From Sordaria brevicollis (taxonomy: Eukaryota > Ascomycota > Sordariomycetes > Sordariales > Sordariaceae): a stretch of 64,000 nt of DNA. Each line of letters starts with the position of its first letter. Within the stretch, counting starts at the first letter, position 1. The notes under the pieces are model-generated. The model saw only the letters and a list, made by a program, of their open reading frames with translations, was not told the origin of the DNA and made no database searches. Position numbers and translations under genes: made by a program. Of the stretch, positions 9,977 through 19,722 are shown piece after piece. The DNA lies in NCBI GenBank assembly GCA_033439795.1, contig JAUTDP010000002.1, positions 3,658,001 through 3,722,000 of the forward strand, given 5' to 3'.

Positions 9977-11353
9977 ATGGGCTTGCTGTCCTGCTTAGCT
10001 TGTTGCTTAGATTATGATGTACAAGAGGAGTCGAAGAAAACCAAAGTTCCTCCATCGGCACCACGTCGCATTCCCCAAACCCAACAAGACAAAAGAAATC
10101 TCCTTATTCAGCAAGTACAATATCAGAGGAGACAACCTCCGCTGCCTCAACAGTATCCCACAGAGGTCCAGCGTCGTGGGGAGTTTGGACATGCATCACC
10201 GGGTCCTTCAAGGTCAAAAAGGACTCCTTCACCTCCACCGAAACCATCAATACGATACAGTCATCAGAAAAAGGACGACAAACATCATCCACCCTCAGAT
10301 CACCGCATAACGAGGTGGCCCGGTCTCTTCTCTGACGATCAGGAACCAGAAGAAACCCCGAAAGATTTCCGTCCTCAGCGTCGGAACGATGACACCATGC
10401 CACAGAACCATTGTCCAGATGAGAAGCGAGAAGACCCCCAAAGATTGACTTCACCACCGTGGGACGACGCCATACCGCATGGCCTTCATATCAATGACAA
10501 GAAGCAAGACACCTTCCAACAACAACGACAACAAACATCTTCACCATGGGACGATTACGTGCCCCAGGATGGCCCGTACGCCGACGAACTACCCAGACCC
10601 GAGGACTTCGATCTTGATCCACCCTTGACACCCCCGCCTCTATACGATCGGTATCGGTATCAACCAAAGCCCGAAGAAGAAGAGAAAGCACTAACGTTTC
10701 AACATCCCACTGCCACTGCCGCACAAACGACCTCATCGACATCAGCATTTGAAAAGCAAAGACAGAACGTGCAAAGCACCTACGACATCTCCTACTACTT
10801 GCGCAATACCGATAGCGTCGCAAACGTGAACAACAGCACAAGCTGGGAAGAACCACCTCCTACACCACCGTCACCACCAGAGTCCGTCGTTGCTCATTAC
10901 GAAGATCCAAAGGCCGTTGATGACTGGGCACGGGGGATAGACCAAAGTTCACGATGGGAAGAAGAACAAAAACGGAAGTATGAATGGAATGAAAAGCTTG
11001 ATGAAGAAGATACTTTCCCAAAACAGGGAGATACGGAAAGAGAGTCGTACTACGGAGGACGCGGACGCGGAACAGGACATGAAGTGGTGTCGGGCGATTA
11101 TCAAGGGCGAGAGGAATATACGTCCCGGATTGTGTCGGGTGTTTCGTTGCTGTCGTATTACGATACGGAGGGTGATGGACCTGCAACTCTGCAAGAGCAG
11201 CAACAATGGCAGCAGCGGCCTGTTTCGGATGTTTCTGTCTCCTCTGTGTCGTCGTATTACTCTGAGCCGCGACGAGAAAGTAGACCGATGGTGAAGAAGT
11301 GGGGGAATGCGAAGTACGAGGATGTTAGAAGGGTGGAAGATAATCGGTTGTAG
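9977..11353 (+). CDS. Disordered protein with N-terminal lipidation-like motif, 458 aa
   Basis: Unrecognised family. The N terminus MGLLSCLACCLDYD has Gly2 and cysteines 6, 9 and 10, the arrangement expected for N-myristoylation followed by palmitoylation. This suggests the inner face of the plasma membrane or endomembranes. The rest is almost wholly disordered, rich in Pro, Gln, Asp, Glu and Arg. Short internal motifs recur: PPWDDAIP and SPWDDYVP (about 158 and 187), a proline run before YDRYRYQP, and near the C terminus VSLLSYYDTEGDG and SVSSYYSEP. These Tyr/Trp-containing motifs may be binding or phosphorylation sites. No enzyme domain is visible. It might be a membrane-tethered scaffold; that is inference. 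The uninterrupted frame supports a real gene. Confidence 0.7.
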   Translation: MGLLSCLACCLDYDVQEESKKTKVPPSAPRRIPQTQQDKRNLLIQQVQYQRRQPPLPQQYPTEVQRRGEFGHASPGPSRSKRTPSPPPKPSIRYSHQKKDDKHHPPSDHRITRWPGLFSDDQEPEETPKDFRPQRRNDDTMPQNHCPDEKREDPQRLTSPPWDDAIPHGLHINDKKQDTFQQQRQQTSSPWDDYVPQDGPYADELPRPEDFDLDPPLTPPPLYDRYRYQPKPEEEEKALTFQHPTATAAQTTSSTSAFEKQRQNVQSTYDISYYLRNTDSVANVNNSTSWEEPPPTPPSPPESVVAHYEDPKAVDDWARGIDQSSRWEEEQKRKYEWNEKLDEEDTFPKQGDTERESYYGGRGRGTGHEVVSGDYQGREEYTSRIVSGVSLLSYYDTEGDGPATLQEQQQWQQRPVSDVSVSSVSSYYSEPRRESRPMVKKWGNAKYEDVRRVEDNRL

Positions 11354-12008
11354 CTTGCGAGCGAGGGCATGGTAATTCTTGACGAAGAGATGGGGCGTTG
11401 GTTAGACGGGACTCCTCACGGAGGCTTTTAGATAAGGTGGGATTGTGACTTGATGGTAATGGTTTGTTTTGGCGACATGTTCATAGACTGTTGGTAACAC
11501 ATCAAAATTTTTCTGCTTTCATTGCCTCCTCTATCTAGCAGTTGACTTGCCAGCATTACTGGCGATCGATCCCCAGTCATTACGTCTGATGGCGGGAAAT
11601 CCGGAATAGGTCTTCTTACACTTCCACCCAACAACCGTACCCTGGCGGTTACCATTTAACCAACTGCCAAGGACTTCTTTTGTATACTTTAACCGCCTGT
11701 GCACAAAAAGGCGGAGAGTAAATGAGCTCACGAGGCCAGTTTTGGACGAGTGTCTGAAACGAAGCCGTCAGCTGGCTTATCAGCTTGTATTCATTCGTTG
11801 GTATATAAGGTATATAGGTAGACCGGCAAACACTCCGAGTCGCTTGCTCGTCTTCCTAAAGTCAACCAGTCAGATTCTACCAGACTTAACCCAAATCTTA
11901 GGGCAAAAGCATTCACATTCATTCATCAAGTCGATTACCCGACCACAAAAAAAAAACAAGCATTCTTCCGCCTTTCTTCCGCCCTATTGCGACGTCCCCG
12001 AAACAGTC
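11354..12008. other. Promoter and leader of a small gene
   Basis: No other gene seen. It holds the 3' region of the preceding gene, the TATA element at 11802, and a roughly 180-base leader with an A-run just upstream of the small gene at 12009. Confidence 0.5.
11802..11809 (+). promoter_or_regulatory. TATA box of the 12009 gene
   Basis: TATATAAG followed within a few bases by a second TATATAG. It lies about 205 bases before the ATG at 12009, a plausible distance for a fungal promoter with a leader of about 170 bases. Confidence 0.45.
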
Positions 12009-12218
12009 ATGTCTGCCAACCCCTCGAACGCAGATCAAGTCTCGAAGACCTCGGATAGCCCACCTGTCAGTTTCTTTGATGACTCCGGTGACGAGGGAGA
12101 GAAGTCCAAGCAGGGGTCACGCAGCCAGAACCCAGTTATGGAAAGGCTGAGGAGGAGTTTCAGTATGAGCAAGCCGCAACCAGACAAGATGCAACCCAAA
12201 AAGCCCAGGAAGAATTGA
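12009..12218 (+). CDS. Small disordered basic protein, 69 aa
   Basis: Unrecognised. The frame starts MSANPSNADQV and is rich in Ser, Asp and Lys. It has an acidic middle (FFDDSGDEGEKSK), then MERLRRSFSMSK, a basic segment with possible Ser phosphorylation sites (RRSFS fits a basophilic kinase site), and a Lys/Pro-rich tail. There is no signal peptide or membrane segment. Support comes from the TATA box and CT-rich leader upstream. The codon pattern is unremarkable, so confidence is moderate. Confidence 0.5.
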   Translation: MSANPSNADQVSKTSDSPPVSFFDDSGDEGEKSKQGSRSQNPVMERLRRSFSMSKPQPDKMQPKKPRKN

Positions 12219-12366
12219 AAAAGACCGAGGTCTTCAGAGTGCCAGAATGATAATATGGTATGTTGGTCTCTCCAGATTTTGGAACCAGTCATAAGCGGCT
12301 TCAGTCAATGGGGTTTCTGTCGGGGGGTTCAAAAGCAAGACTTAGAAACTGACTTTCTGCAGGGGC

Positions 12367-12389
12367 TTTTTTTTTTTTTTTTTTTTTTT
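12367..12389. repeat. Homopolymer T-run followed by GTT repeats
   Basis: Twenty-three consecutive T followed directly by about four GTT triplets. It is a simple-sequence tract, likely length-variable, in the 3' region of the small gene at 12009. Confidence 0.9.
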
Positions 12390-13203
12390 GTTGTTGTTGT
12401 GGAATGTCGCTGAACATCATGCTGAAGAAGTAGGCAAGGTGTTTCTGTGTTGCGCGTAACATTTGGAGGTGGAGGATACAAGGTTGGGCGTGAGCAGTGT
12501 CGGTCGAGGATTTAAGAGCATATACGGATAGAAGAGTACCTCACGGTATAGGCATAGGAAGCGGGACTGGATCGGCGAGTAGAGGGAGACTGGAGATTCA
12601 ATTGAGGGGATACATGATTGATGTTTTAGTTTGATGAAGGAAGGCGCGAGTGTTTAATCATGCATCTCCCGTAATAGATAGTTTTCGGAATTATTTCCTT
12701 ATTGCAATGGGATTCATTAGCCATCTGGACTTGGGTTTTAACATCTACAAACTTGCTTGACGTCGGCGCCACAACAAGAAGACGAAATAATGGACATCCC
12801 ATCCCCATCCGTCTTGCCGGCACATGCTGACATCCCGTTTCACATCACTACCACTCTTACACCATAGGATCAAAACCTACGCATCGTCCACGCAGAACCC
12901 ATCACGGGGCAAAGTCAAGATCGTCCCTACAAGTACGAAAACCCCCTTAACTCCGACTTCACTGATGATGAGCGCCCAGTCAAACAAAGTGCAGCAAGTC
13001 TGATGACCCGCGGAGTTTGTTCCAAGGGTTGAAATTTCAGTTCTTCTTTGACCGCGCGCGTAGGACCCTGATATGGTGAAAGACACTCTCGAGCGGCAAA
13101 ATAGCCGCGCTAAATGTTCGGATTTTGGTTCTGCGATGATCTTCATTGCCACGCTTTGCAACATTTGGTGACAATGAACCGAAGAAAAGAGCGTGGGAAA
13201 GGA

Positions 13204-13208
13204 TATAA
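13204..13208 (+). promoter_or_regulatory. TATA box of the 13358 gene
   Basis: GATATAAGA context about 150 bases upstream of the ATG at 13358. Confidence 0.4.
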
Positions 13209-13357
13209 GACTCCGTGGCTGCTCTTAGGAAGATTTGACCCTGGATTCGAATATTTTCTGCAACGCGACGACACCGAACAACGAAGATACACACGCTAGA
13301 GATCTATCTCCACCCGAACCAACTTCACTCATAACACCAAACCGGTGCCCAGTCACA

Positions 13358-13689
13358 ATGAGTACCAGTGACTGCCGTCGTAGTCCTTCGCCTGTGCCCA
13401 TGACCCCGGAAAATGAGAAACTCTTAGAGCAAGCGAGAGCACAAGACAAGCCCAAAGAGAAGTCAAAAAAGGTGGGGTTCTGTGAGGAAGCTGCTATTAT
13501 TGACCAGTCTATGGGAGAGGTACGTTCTGATGTTCCGCAAAGAATACACCGAGTTGTTTTAGCCCGATCAGATTCATGACGGAAGCCAGGATTGACAAAG
13601 GCCCATAACTGACAAGGTACAATGTAAAATAGCCCATAGACTATCCGAGAGGTGGTAGTCGGCGTGAAATTTACCCTAGGAATAAGTAG
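13358..13689 (+). CDS. Small hypothetical protein, probably spliced, 72 aa
   Basis: Unrecognised. The first 54 codons (MSTSDCRRSPSPVPMTPENE onward) are Ser/Pro then Lys/Glu-rich, ending SMGE. Reading on gives a stop at 13579 (73 aa). However, a GTACGT donor at 13520, a CTGAC branch candidate near 13610 and an AAAATAG acceptor at 13632 define a 113-nt intron. Splicing gives a different C terminus, IDYPRGGSRREIYPRNK, with stop at 13687-13689, for a protein of 72 residues. I prefer the spliced form because all three splice signals fit and the phase is maintained. There is no signal peptide. Function unknown. Confidence 0.45.
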
Positions 13690-14443
13690 AAGGTGTTTGG
13701 GCCGTATACTATCAAGGAAGAAAGGGAAGGGACGCGTACGAAATTGTAGAAATGTTCGTAGGAAATACTTGAGAGAATAGGAAAGGCGGGAGGGAAAAGC
13801 TGGAAGGTTAATAACCAAACCCGTGGCGGTAAATAAGGCAAGGCATGGCATGGGTGCAGGTCATCCATTGCATGAAGCAGGCATTTAGGAGGAGGAACGC
13901 ATGATCGATATGTACCTTATCAAGGTTGAGAATCTTCACTTGTCAAGCCCTATTCTGCAGTGGATCTAAAATTGAGAAAAACCTCTCGAAACTCATGTGT
14001 TTTCAACAACAAGGTACCTACCTATACTTGACAACCGCGTCTAAATCTCACACCTACCCGTTTGAATTAGCTGGTGATATGACCCACGAGGTCAATTCCA
14101 GTGCGCATCGAGCCAAAACGCCCCGGTCTTCTGACAGCAGAGGTGTGACCCTTCTGGGATTGAACACTCCGGTTCTCAACTAGACGCTAGGTTGGTGCTA
14201 GAGAATCAAACGTCTTTTTCGTGTTATTTGCTAACGTGTATATCATCACAGCCAACATTCCGCTTGTCAACTCACAGCAACGCGAATACAATTCCAAACG
14301 AAAACGAAACCAGGGCAAATATATAACGAAGACAAACATACCTACTCTGCCAGCTCCCTGAAGCCCTAGTCTTGCTTTTCACCCTACTTCTAACCCCATT
14401 TCCCATCCCAGCCAGAATCATTGACAGGTTATCCACGGTCATC
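13690..14443. other. Intergenic spacer and leader
   Basis: No convincing gene. It contains the promoter of the 14444 gene (TATA at 14320) and a leader rich in A and C. Confidence 0.5.
14320..14326 (+). promoter_or_regulatory. TATA box of the 14444 gene
   Basis: TATATAA about 120 bases upstream of the ATG at 14444. This is the third similarly placed TATA element in 2.6 kb. Confidence 0.45.
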
Positions 14444-15214
14444 ATGTCCCTTCCAAAAGCCACGGAGACCTCCGATAGGGACACTCCAGACAAAAAACAA
14501 TCCTTGAAACTGTCAACGACCTTTGAGAACCAAGACCAATCCACCCATCTTTCGCCCCGTACACCCTTCAAACGCCGCCGACGCTCTCCGGGCACAAACC
14601 CAATCCTAAACACAGACCAAAAAAGCCTTCATCCCCGCATCACACAACAAGAGCAGCTAGACAGCCCCAAAACCGACCAACCCCTCACCGCTACATCCCT
14701 TCAAACGAACCGGGACCCTTTCAGTCCCCGGCTGATAAAACCCCTCCGTCGCTCTCGTGCCCGGACAACGAAATTCACATCCAGTAGTAATCCATCCAAA
14801 GAGAACGACGACCGTCCTGAACCTCCTCCAACAACACCAGTTGGCAATACGAATACACCTGATACATATACTCCAACTCCGGCGACATCAGAAGGATGGT
14901 GTCAAGCGCAACAAAAAGATCCGGTTGCAATCTCCTTGGTCTTAGCAACGAGGGATATGATGGGTGTGAGTATGGGTTCTGCATCTGGTTCTGAATGCCA
15001 AGAACAAGATGAGGATGATGGGCGGTTAAGAAAAAGGGCAAAAAGGAATAAGGAAGGGTTTGACGAGGGACAGATTGCCAGATGGGTTGAGTCGGTTGCT
15101 AGTCCGGGAGGATTTGAGCCTTTGCCTGAGGTTCGGTTTGGAGAGGAGGAGGTATATTCTCGGGAGGAAGACGGAGACAACGACGAGGAGGACATGCCCG
15201 AGAATAGTCCATAG
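14444..15214 (+). CDS. Disordered, probably nuclear protein, 256 aa
   Basis: Unrecognised. The frame is open 24 codons further upstream, but that extension reads like leader sequence and the ATG at 14444 (MSLPKATETSDRD) is preferred. A basic cluster FKRRRRSP at about residue 43 and RLRKRAKRNK at about 196 are candidate nuclear localisation signals. The N-terminal two thirds are Ser/Thr/Pro-rich with several SPxT or TP sites, suggesting CDK or MAP-kinase phosphorylation. A short conserved-looking segment, ISLVLATRDMMGVS, lies near residue 165. The C-terminal 60 residues are helical then strongly acidic. No DNA-binding domain is visible. Function unknown. Confidence 0.6.
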   Translation: MSLPKATETSDRDTPDKKQSLKLSTTFENQDQSTHLSPRTPFKRRRRSPGTNPILNTDQKSLHPRITQQEQLDSPKTDQPLTATSLQTNRDPFSPRLIKPLRRSRARTTKFTSSSNPSKENDDRPEPPPTTPVGNTNTPDTYTPTPATSEGWCQAQQKDPVAISLVLATRDMMGVSMGSASGSECQEQDEDDGRLRKRAKRNKEGFDEGQIARWVESVASPGGFEPLPEVRFGEEEVYSREEDGDNDEEDMPENSP

Positions 15215-15673
15215 ACACTTCAGTTTTTCTTGACTACGACATCGACGGGAAACAAAACCAACAATTTCATCCATTCTACCTAGTCTGAAATTTCCGTTTC
15301 TGTGCATCCGACAACGAGTGCAAACGGTCCGTCCATTGACACACCCAACATCTATCCCTCGAATCTGACACAGCTGTCAGTAATGACAAAGGCATTCACC
15401 AACAACCCTCAAAGGAATCATTCACTACGTGCTTACGCCACATCACGCACACCTTTTTTGTTGCTTCCCTTTGATAAATACGATCCTCTCCGTCGTGTAT
15501 CTGCCCTAAGCACGTCCACTCCAAACCTTTTTTTATTTCTCAAGGTCAACAAGCTTGGTGTTGTTCAAAAGCTACCCACCCTCCAGTAGCACTTCTTCAG
15601 TACATTAATTGCCATAGCACTCGAACACCTTATCGAAAACAAAATAAACAACTTTCAGAAGACCACAGAGACC
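15215..15673. other. Intergenic spacer and leader
   Basis: No gene seen. The final 100 bases, A-rich with CAACTTTCAG just before the ATG, look like a leader. Confidence 0.5.
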
Positions 15674-16414
15674 ATGACCTACCAACCTCCCCTCCCCACC
15701 AACGGCAATGACGAGCCAGAGCTTATCCTAAGCTGCTACCCAACCCTCGAAGGCTTGATCTCATGCGCCTCAGACCCGGAACCTATCCTCGCTCTCTATC
15801 TCGAGAACCTCAAGAACCGCAGCAGCGTCACCTCTACCTCCGCTCCTATTAACCCCTCATCCTCCTCTTCATCCGCCTCCTCCTCCAACAACAACATTGA
15901 TCCAAACAATAAACCCTCCACCACCTCCAACAATGACTCCGACGACGACGAACATCAAAAGGCCCTAGACCTAGCATCCCAGCGCCGCTTACGAATCATA
16001 GCATGGTACCTCTACTTCGTTGTCGGCGACGACGAAATCTGGGAGCGCGAAAGGGGAGAGAAGCTCGAGGAAGTAGAGAGGGGAAAAGCGAATGTGCACG
16101 AGGAGGAGAAGGACGCGGAAGAGGACGCGGAGGACGACAACGAGGAGGATGAGGATGAGGATGAGGAGGAGGAGTGTATGAAGCGGATGATGTTGCGCCA
16201 GGAGGTATTTGCTGACTGGAAGGCCGGGAAGCATGGGTTCTTTTATGATGATGAGAATATGCCTGAGCTGGGGGTTGATGATGATCGGATATACAAGATG
16301 AGTCTCATCCGGGAGGAGCCGAGTTGGCAGGGGTTTTTGGAGAAGCTTGTGAGGGAAAAGAAAGAGTTTGACAGGATGGAGAACGGGAATCAGGGGTATG
16401 ATTCTGATGAGTGA
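15674..16414 (+). CDS. Acidic hypothetical protein, 246 aa
   Basis: Unrecognised. The N-terminal segment (MTYQPPLPTNGNDEPELILS, then LEGLISCASDPEPILALYLENL) looks folded and helical. It is followed by a Ser/Asn/Asp low-complexity linker (about 55-95). Next comes a helix with RRLRIIAWYLYFVVGDDEIWERERGE, and then a very acidic Glu/Asp run (about 145-175). The final 70 residues, with FADWKAGKHGFFYDDENMPELGVDD split by short loops, look structured. There is no targeting signal. The gene converges on BiP, with only 382 bases between stop codons. Confidence 0.65.
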   Translation: MTYQPPLPTNGNDEPELILSCYPTLEGLISCASDPEPILALYLENLKNRSSVTSTSAPINPSSSSSSASSSNNNIDPNNKPSTTSNNDSDDDEHQKALDLASQRRLRIIAWYLYFVVGDDEIWERERGEKLEEVERGKANVHEEEKDAEEDAEDDNEEDEDEDEEEECMKRMMLRQEVFADWKAGKHGFFYDDENMPELGVDDDRIYKMSLIREEPSWQGFLEKLVREKKEFDRMENGNQGYDSDE

Positions 16415-16796
16415 AGGAATATCTAAGCATGGTGGGTAGGATAATGATAGCAGGCAGGGAAAGGATATCAAGTAGGAAAAGGCACAGGACAGGATAATGA
16501 TAGTAGGTAGGGAGCGGATATCAAGTAGGCGAAAGGCACGTCGCACTTTAAGATATGGTCAAAAAGGCTATATTCATATTTTACAAACAAATGGCAAAAC
16601 GCTCTTCTAACAGAATCATGCGCCCACTTGTGTAATAGATCTGGGACTCATTAGGACTGATAACTCCCAAGTGAACCACCATCCCACCGGCCAAACACCA
16701 GGTAAAATATGCAACCCAACCAACCATAAACGACGCATTTCTTTTTTACGTCAACCAAAAACAGAAAACGCAGGGGGAATCTAGATTATTCTTCGT
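16415..16796. other. Convergent 3' spacer between the acidic-protein gene and BiP
   Basis: No gene. It holds the 3' ends of two converging genes and a 53-base tandem duplication listed separately. Confidence 0.6.
16438..16543. repeat. Two-copy 53-bp tandem duplication
   Basis: Copy one starts AGGATAATGATAGCAGG at 16438. Copy two starts AGGATAATGATAGTAGG at 16491. The copies share the GGATATCAAGTAGG core and differ at a handful of positions, mostly transitions. They lie in the 3' untranslated region of the preceding gene. Confidence 0.85.
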
Positions 16797-19227
16797 TTAG
16801 AGCTCGTCATGGCCAGCGGGCTCATCGTCGTCGGCGCCACCGGGGCCACCTTGGCTGTAAAGCTTGCTGGTGATGGGGTAGGCGACGTTGGAGAGCTTCT
16901 CCTTCTGCTCATCGAAGTCCTCGGCGGAAGCAGTAGCGGCTGGAAAAAAATTAATTGTTAGCATTTAGTGTCTTCAAGTGCCAAGGCGGATCCAAATCAA
17001 ACTTACCATTCTCCTCGAGCCAGTCCTGGGCCTCCTTGACGGCGTCAAGGATGGTCTCCTTGTCCTCCTCGTCGATCTTGCCACCAAGGCCATCCTCATC
17101 GTTGACCTGGTTCTTCAGGGAGAAAGCGTAGTTCTCAAGACCGTTGCGAGCCTCAATGCGCTCACGGGTGGCCTTGTCCTCCTCGGCGTACTTCTCGGCC
17201 TCAGCGACCATGCGGTCAATCTCCTCCTGGGTAAGACGGCCCTTATCGTTGGTGATAGTAATGGACTCAGCCTTGCCAGTGCCCTTGTCGTGGGCAGAGA
17301 CCTTGAGAATACCGTTGGCATCGAGCTCGAAGGAGACCTCGATTTGGGGAACGCCACGGGGAGCGGGGGGAATGCCGGTAAGCTCGAACTTGCCAAGGAG
17401 GTTGTTATCCTTGGTCATGGAACGCTCACCCTCGTAGACCTGGATAAGGACAACGGGCTGGTTATCGGCGGCGGTAGAGAAGATCTGGCTCTTGCGAGTA
17501 GGGATGGGGGTGTTACGGGGGATGAGCTTGGTCATGACACCACCGGTGGTCTCAATACCGAGAGTAAGGGGGTTGACATCCATGAGAACAATGTCCTCGG
17601 TACCCTCCTCACCGGAAAGAACACCAGCCTGGACGGCGGCACCGAAAGCGACAGCCTCGTCAGGGTTGATACCCTTGGAAGCCTTCTTGCCGTTGAAGTA
17701 CTCCTCAATAAGAGCCTGGACCTTGGGGATACGGGTAGAACCACCGACAAGGACGATGTCGTCAATCTCGGACTTGGAAACCTTGGCATCCTTAAGGACC
17801 TGCTCAACAGGCTTGAGGGTCTTCTTGAAGAGATCGTTGTTGAGCTCCTCGAACTTGGCGCGGGTCAGGGTCTCGGAGAAATCCTTGCCGTCGAAGAAGG
17901 ACTCGATTTCGACACGAGTGGACATCTGGCTGGAAAGGGTACGCTTAGCCTTCTCGGCCTCACGCTTGAGCTTGCCCATAGCCTTGGCGTCCTTGGTAAC
18001 ATCGACACCGTGCTTCTTGTTGAAGGTCTTGGCGAAGTGGTTGATGATGCGCTGGTCGAAATCCTCACCACCGAGACGGGTGTCACCAGCGGTAGCCAAG
18101 ACCTCGAAAACGCCAGACTCGATGGAAAGGAGGGAGACATCGAAAGTGCCACCACCCAAGTCGTAGACAATGATCTGGCGCTCCTCACCGGTCTTATCAA
18201 GACCGTAGGCGATAGCGGCGGCGGTAGGCTCGTTGACAATGCGGAGAACGTTGAGACCGGCGATCATACCGGCATCCTTGGTGGCCTGGCGCTGGTTGTC
18301 GTTGAAGTAGGCGGGAACGGTGACGACGGCGTGGGTGACCTTCTTGCCGAGGTAGGACTCGGCGGTCTCCTTCATCTGTTGTGGGGGTTAGTCTCTCGAC
18401 TGCTGTTCTAGAATAACAACGAGGCGACGTACCTTGCCGAGAACCATGGCGGAGATCTCCTCGGGGGTGAAGGTCTTCTCGCTGCCATTAACCTCGACCT
18501 TGACAACAGGCTTGTCATCCTTGGAGACAACCCTAGGAATTAGAGTCAGCAAAGGCTATGCAAACGGCTCGTTGTCGTAGGGTCGGTGCTTACTTGTAGG
18601 GGAAGTGCTTGATGTCAGTCTGGACGTCCTTCTCCGAGAACTTGCGGCCGATGAGACGCTTGATGTCGAAGATGGTCCTGAAGGGGTTGGCCGCGGCCTG
18701 GTTCTTGGCGGCGTCACCGACAAGTCTCTCATCATCGGTAAAGGCGACATAAGAGGGAGTAATACGGTTTCCTTGGTCGTTGACGAGAATCTCGACCTTG
18801 CCCTTCTGCATCACACCAACGCAACTGTGAGGTGGTTAGTGGTCATGTCCCGAGAGTATGTGTATATGTATATCGCTTGTCGTTGCTGGAGCGTGGCTTT
18901 GCGGTCGAGGTTGGCGGCAAACACCGCACACCCCGCGGGGTAAATTGTGGTTCATGATGGTGTCGAGAAGCGAGATCGTGCGAGGGTAACTTACGAGTAG
19001 GTGGTTCCGAGATCCTGTAGAAACAAGCCTTGTTAGCATGCTGTCTTTGCCCAAGAAACTCCAGTCAGGGAGGGGAATGTTGGCAAACTTACAATACCGA
19101 TAACAGTGCCCATGGCCTCGACATCGTCGGAAGCGTGAGCCTGCTGGACGAAACCAGCAGAGAAGAGGAGGGCAAAGAAGCCCAGAATGCTGAGGCCCAA
19201 GGCCCAGCTTCGCGTTCGGTGCTCCAT
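16797..19227 (-). CDS. BiP: BiP/GRP78, Hsp70 chaperone of the endoplasmic reticulum
   Basis: ER-lumenal Hsp70 that binds translocating and unfolded proteins, hydrolyses ATP and regulates the unfolded-protein response. Six exons: 19093-19227, 18995-19014, 18594-18824, 18433-18532, 17007-18375 and 16797-16939, giving 665 residues. All junctions have GT/AG and keep phase. Exon 2 is only 20 nt and encodes the phosphate-binding DLGTTYS. Exon 1 encodes a signal peptide (about residues 1-32, hydrophobic [15 protein letters not shown], cleavage after AHA). The ATPase domain continues with [13 protein letters not shown] and the linker region [16 protein letters not shown]. The C terminus ends in the retention signal HDEL. 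The length matches fungal BiP (about 660). No unfolded-protein-response element is seen with confidence upstream; a CCAAT box on the coding strand sits near 19592. Identification is secure. Confidence 0.97.
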
Positions 19228-19722
19228 TACTGGAAGCTCTGGCGAAGGATTGTGGAAGAAGAAGAAAGGAAGAAAGAGGAAAACAACCCCGCTGCTGCTG
19301 CTGTTGTGTGATTAAGGAATTGGGGTATTGGGTATCTCAGAGTGGGAATAGAAAAGCGAGAGTGGTTCCTTAGGCCACTTTACAACTCTTCGGGTTTGCA
19401 AGAAAGGAAAAGGGAAATTGGTGATGGATGGAGGGAGGTTGTCGGGTATTTGAATGCGAGTGGGACCGGGCAAGCTGCGTTAAAGGTGTGGTGTCCTCTT
19501 TCCCCAGCAAAGGCCAACTCGTCACTCAGGTTATGGAGCTGGAGTGGCTGCTACAGAAAATAGAAGGAATAGGAAATCTGTCCTCAATCGGATTGGCGGC
19601 CACTTCACACGTCCAGGTTCACAGGGACCAGGGGGTCTGTGCTTTCCACTTCAATTGAGGGCGGGGGGTCTGGCCGATTGCCTGCATTGGCGCGTTTCTG
19701 TCCGGTGCACTAAGTTTACTAA
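19228..19722. promoter_or_regulatory. BiP promoter and leader region
   Basis: The region has no gene. The proximal 100 bases are purine-rich on the plus strand, hence CT-rich on the BiP strand. There is no ATG on the BiP strand for about 450 bases upstream, so translation should start cleanly at 19227. The distal end abuts the inverted-repeat element, which therefore lies about 500 bases upstream of BiP. Confidence 0.5.

Larger units (their letters stand above)
12219..13357. other. Intergenic spacer with a T-run
   Basis: No gene seen in 1.1 kb. It carries the 3' region of the preceding gene, a 23-base T-run, and the promoter and leader of the gene at 13358. Confidence 0.5.

Noticed and set aside
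16978..18411. A 477-codon frame antisense to BiP
   Set aside because: Long antisense frames opposite Hsp70 genes are a known artefact of their codon bias. The sense exons are certain, and this frame crosses an intron without splice logic.
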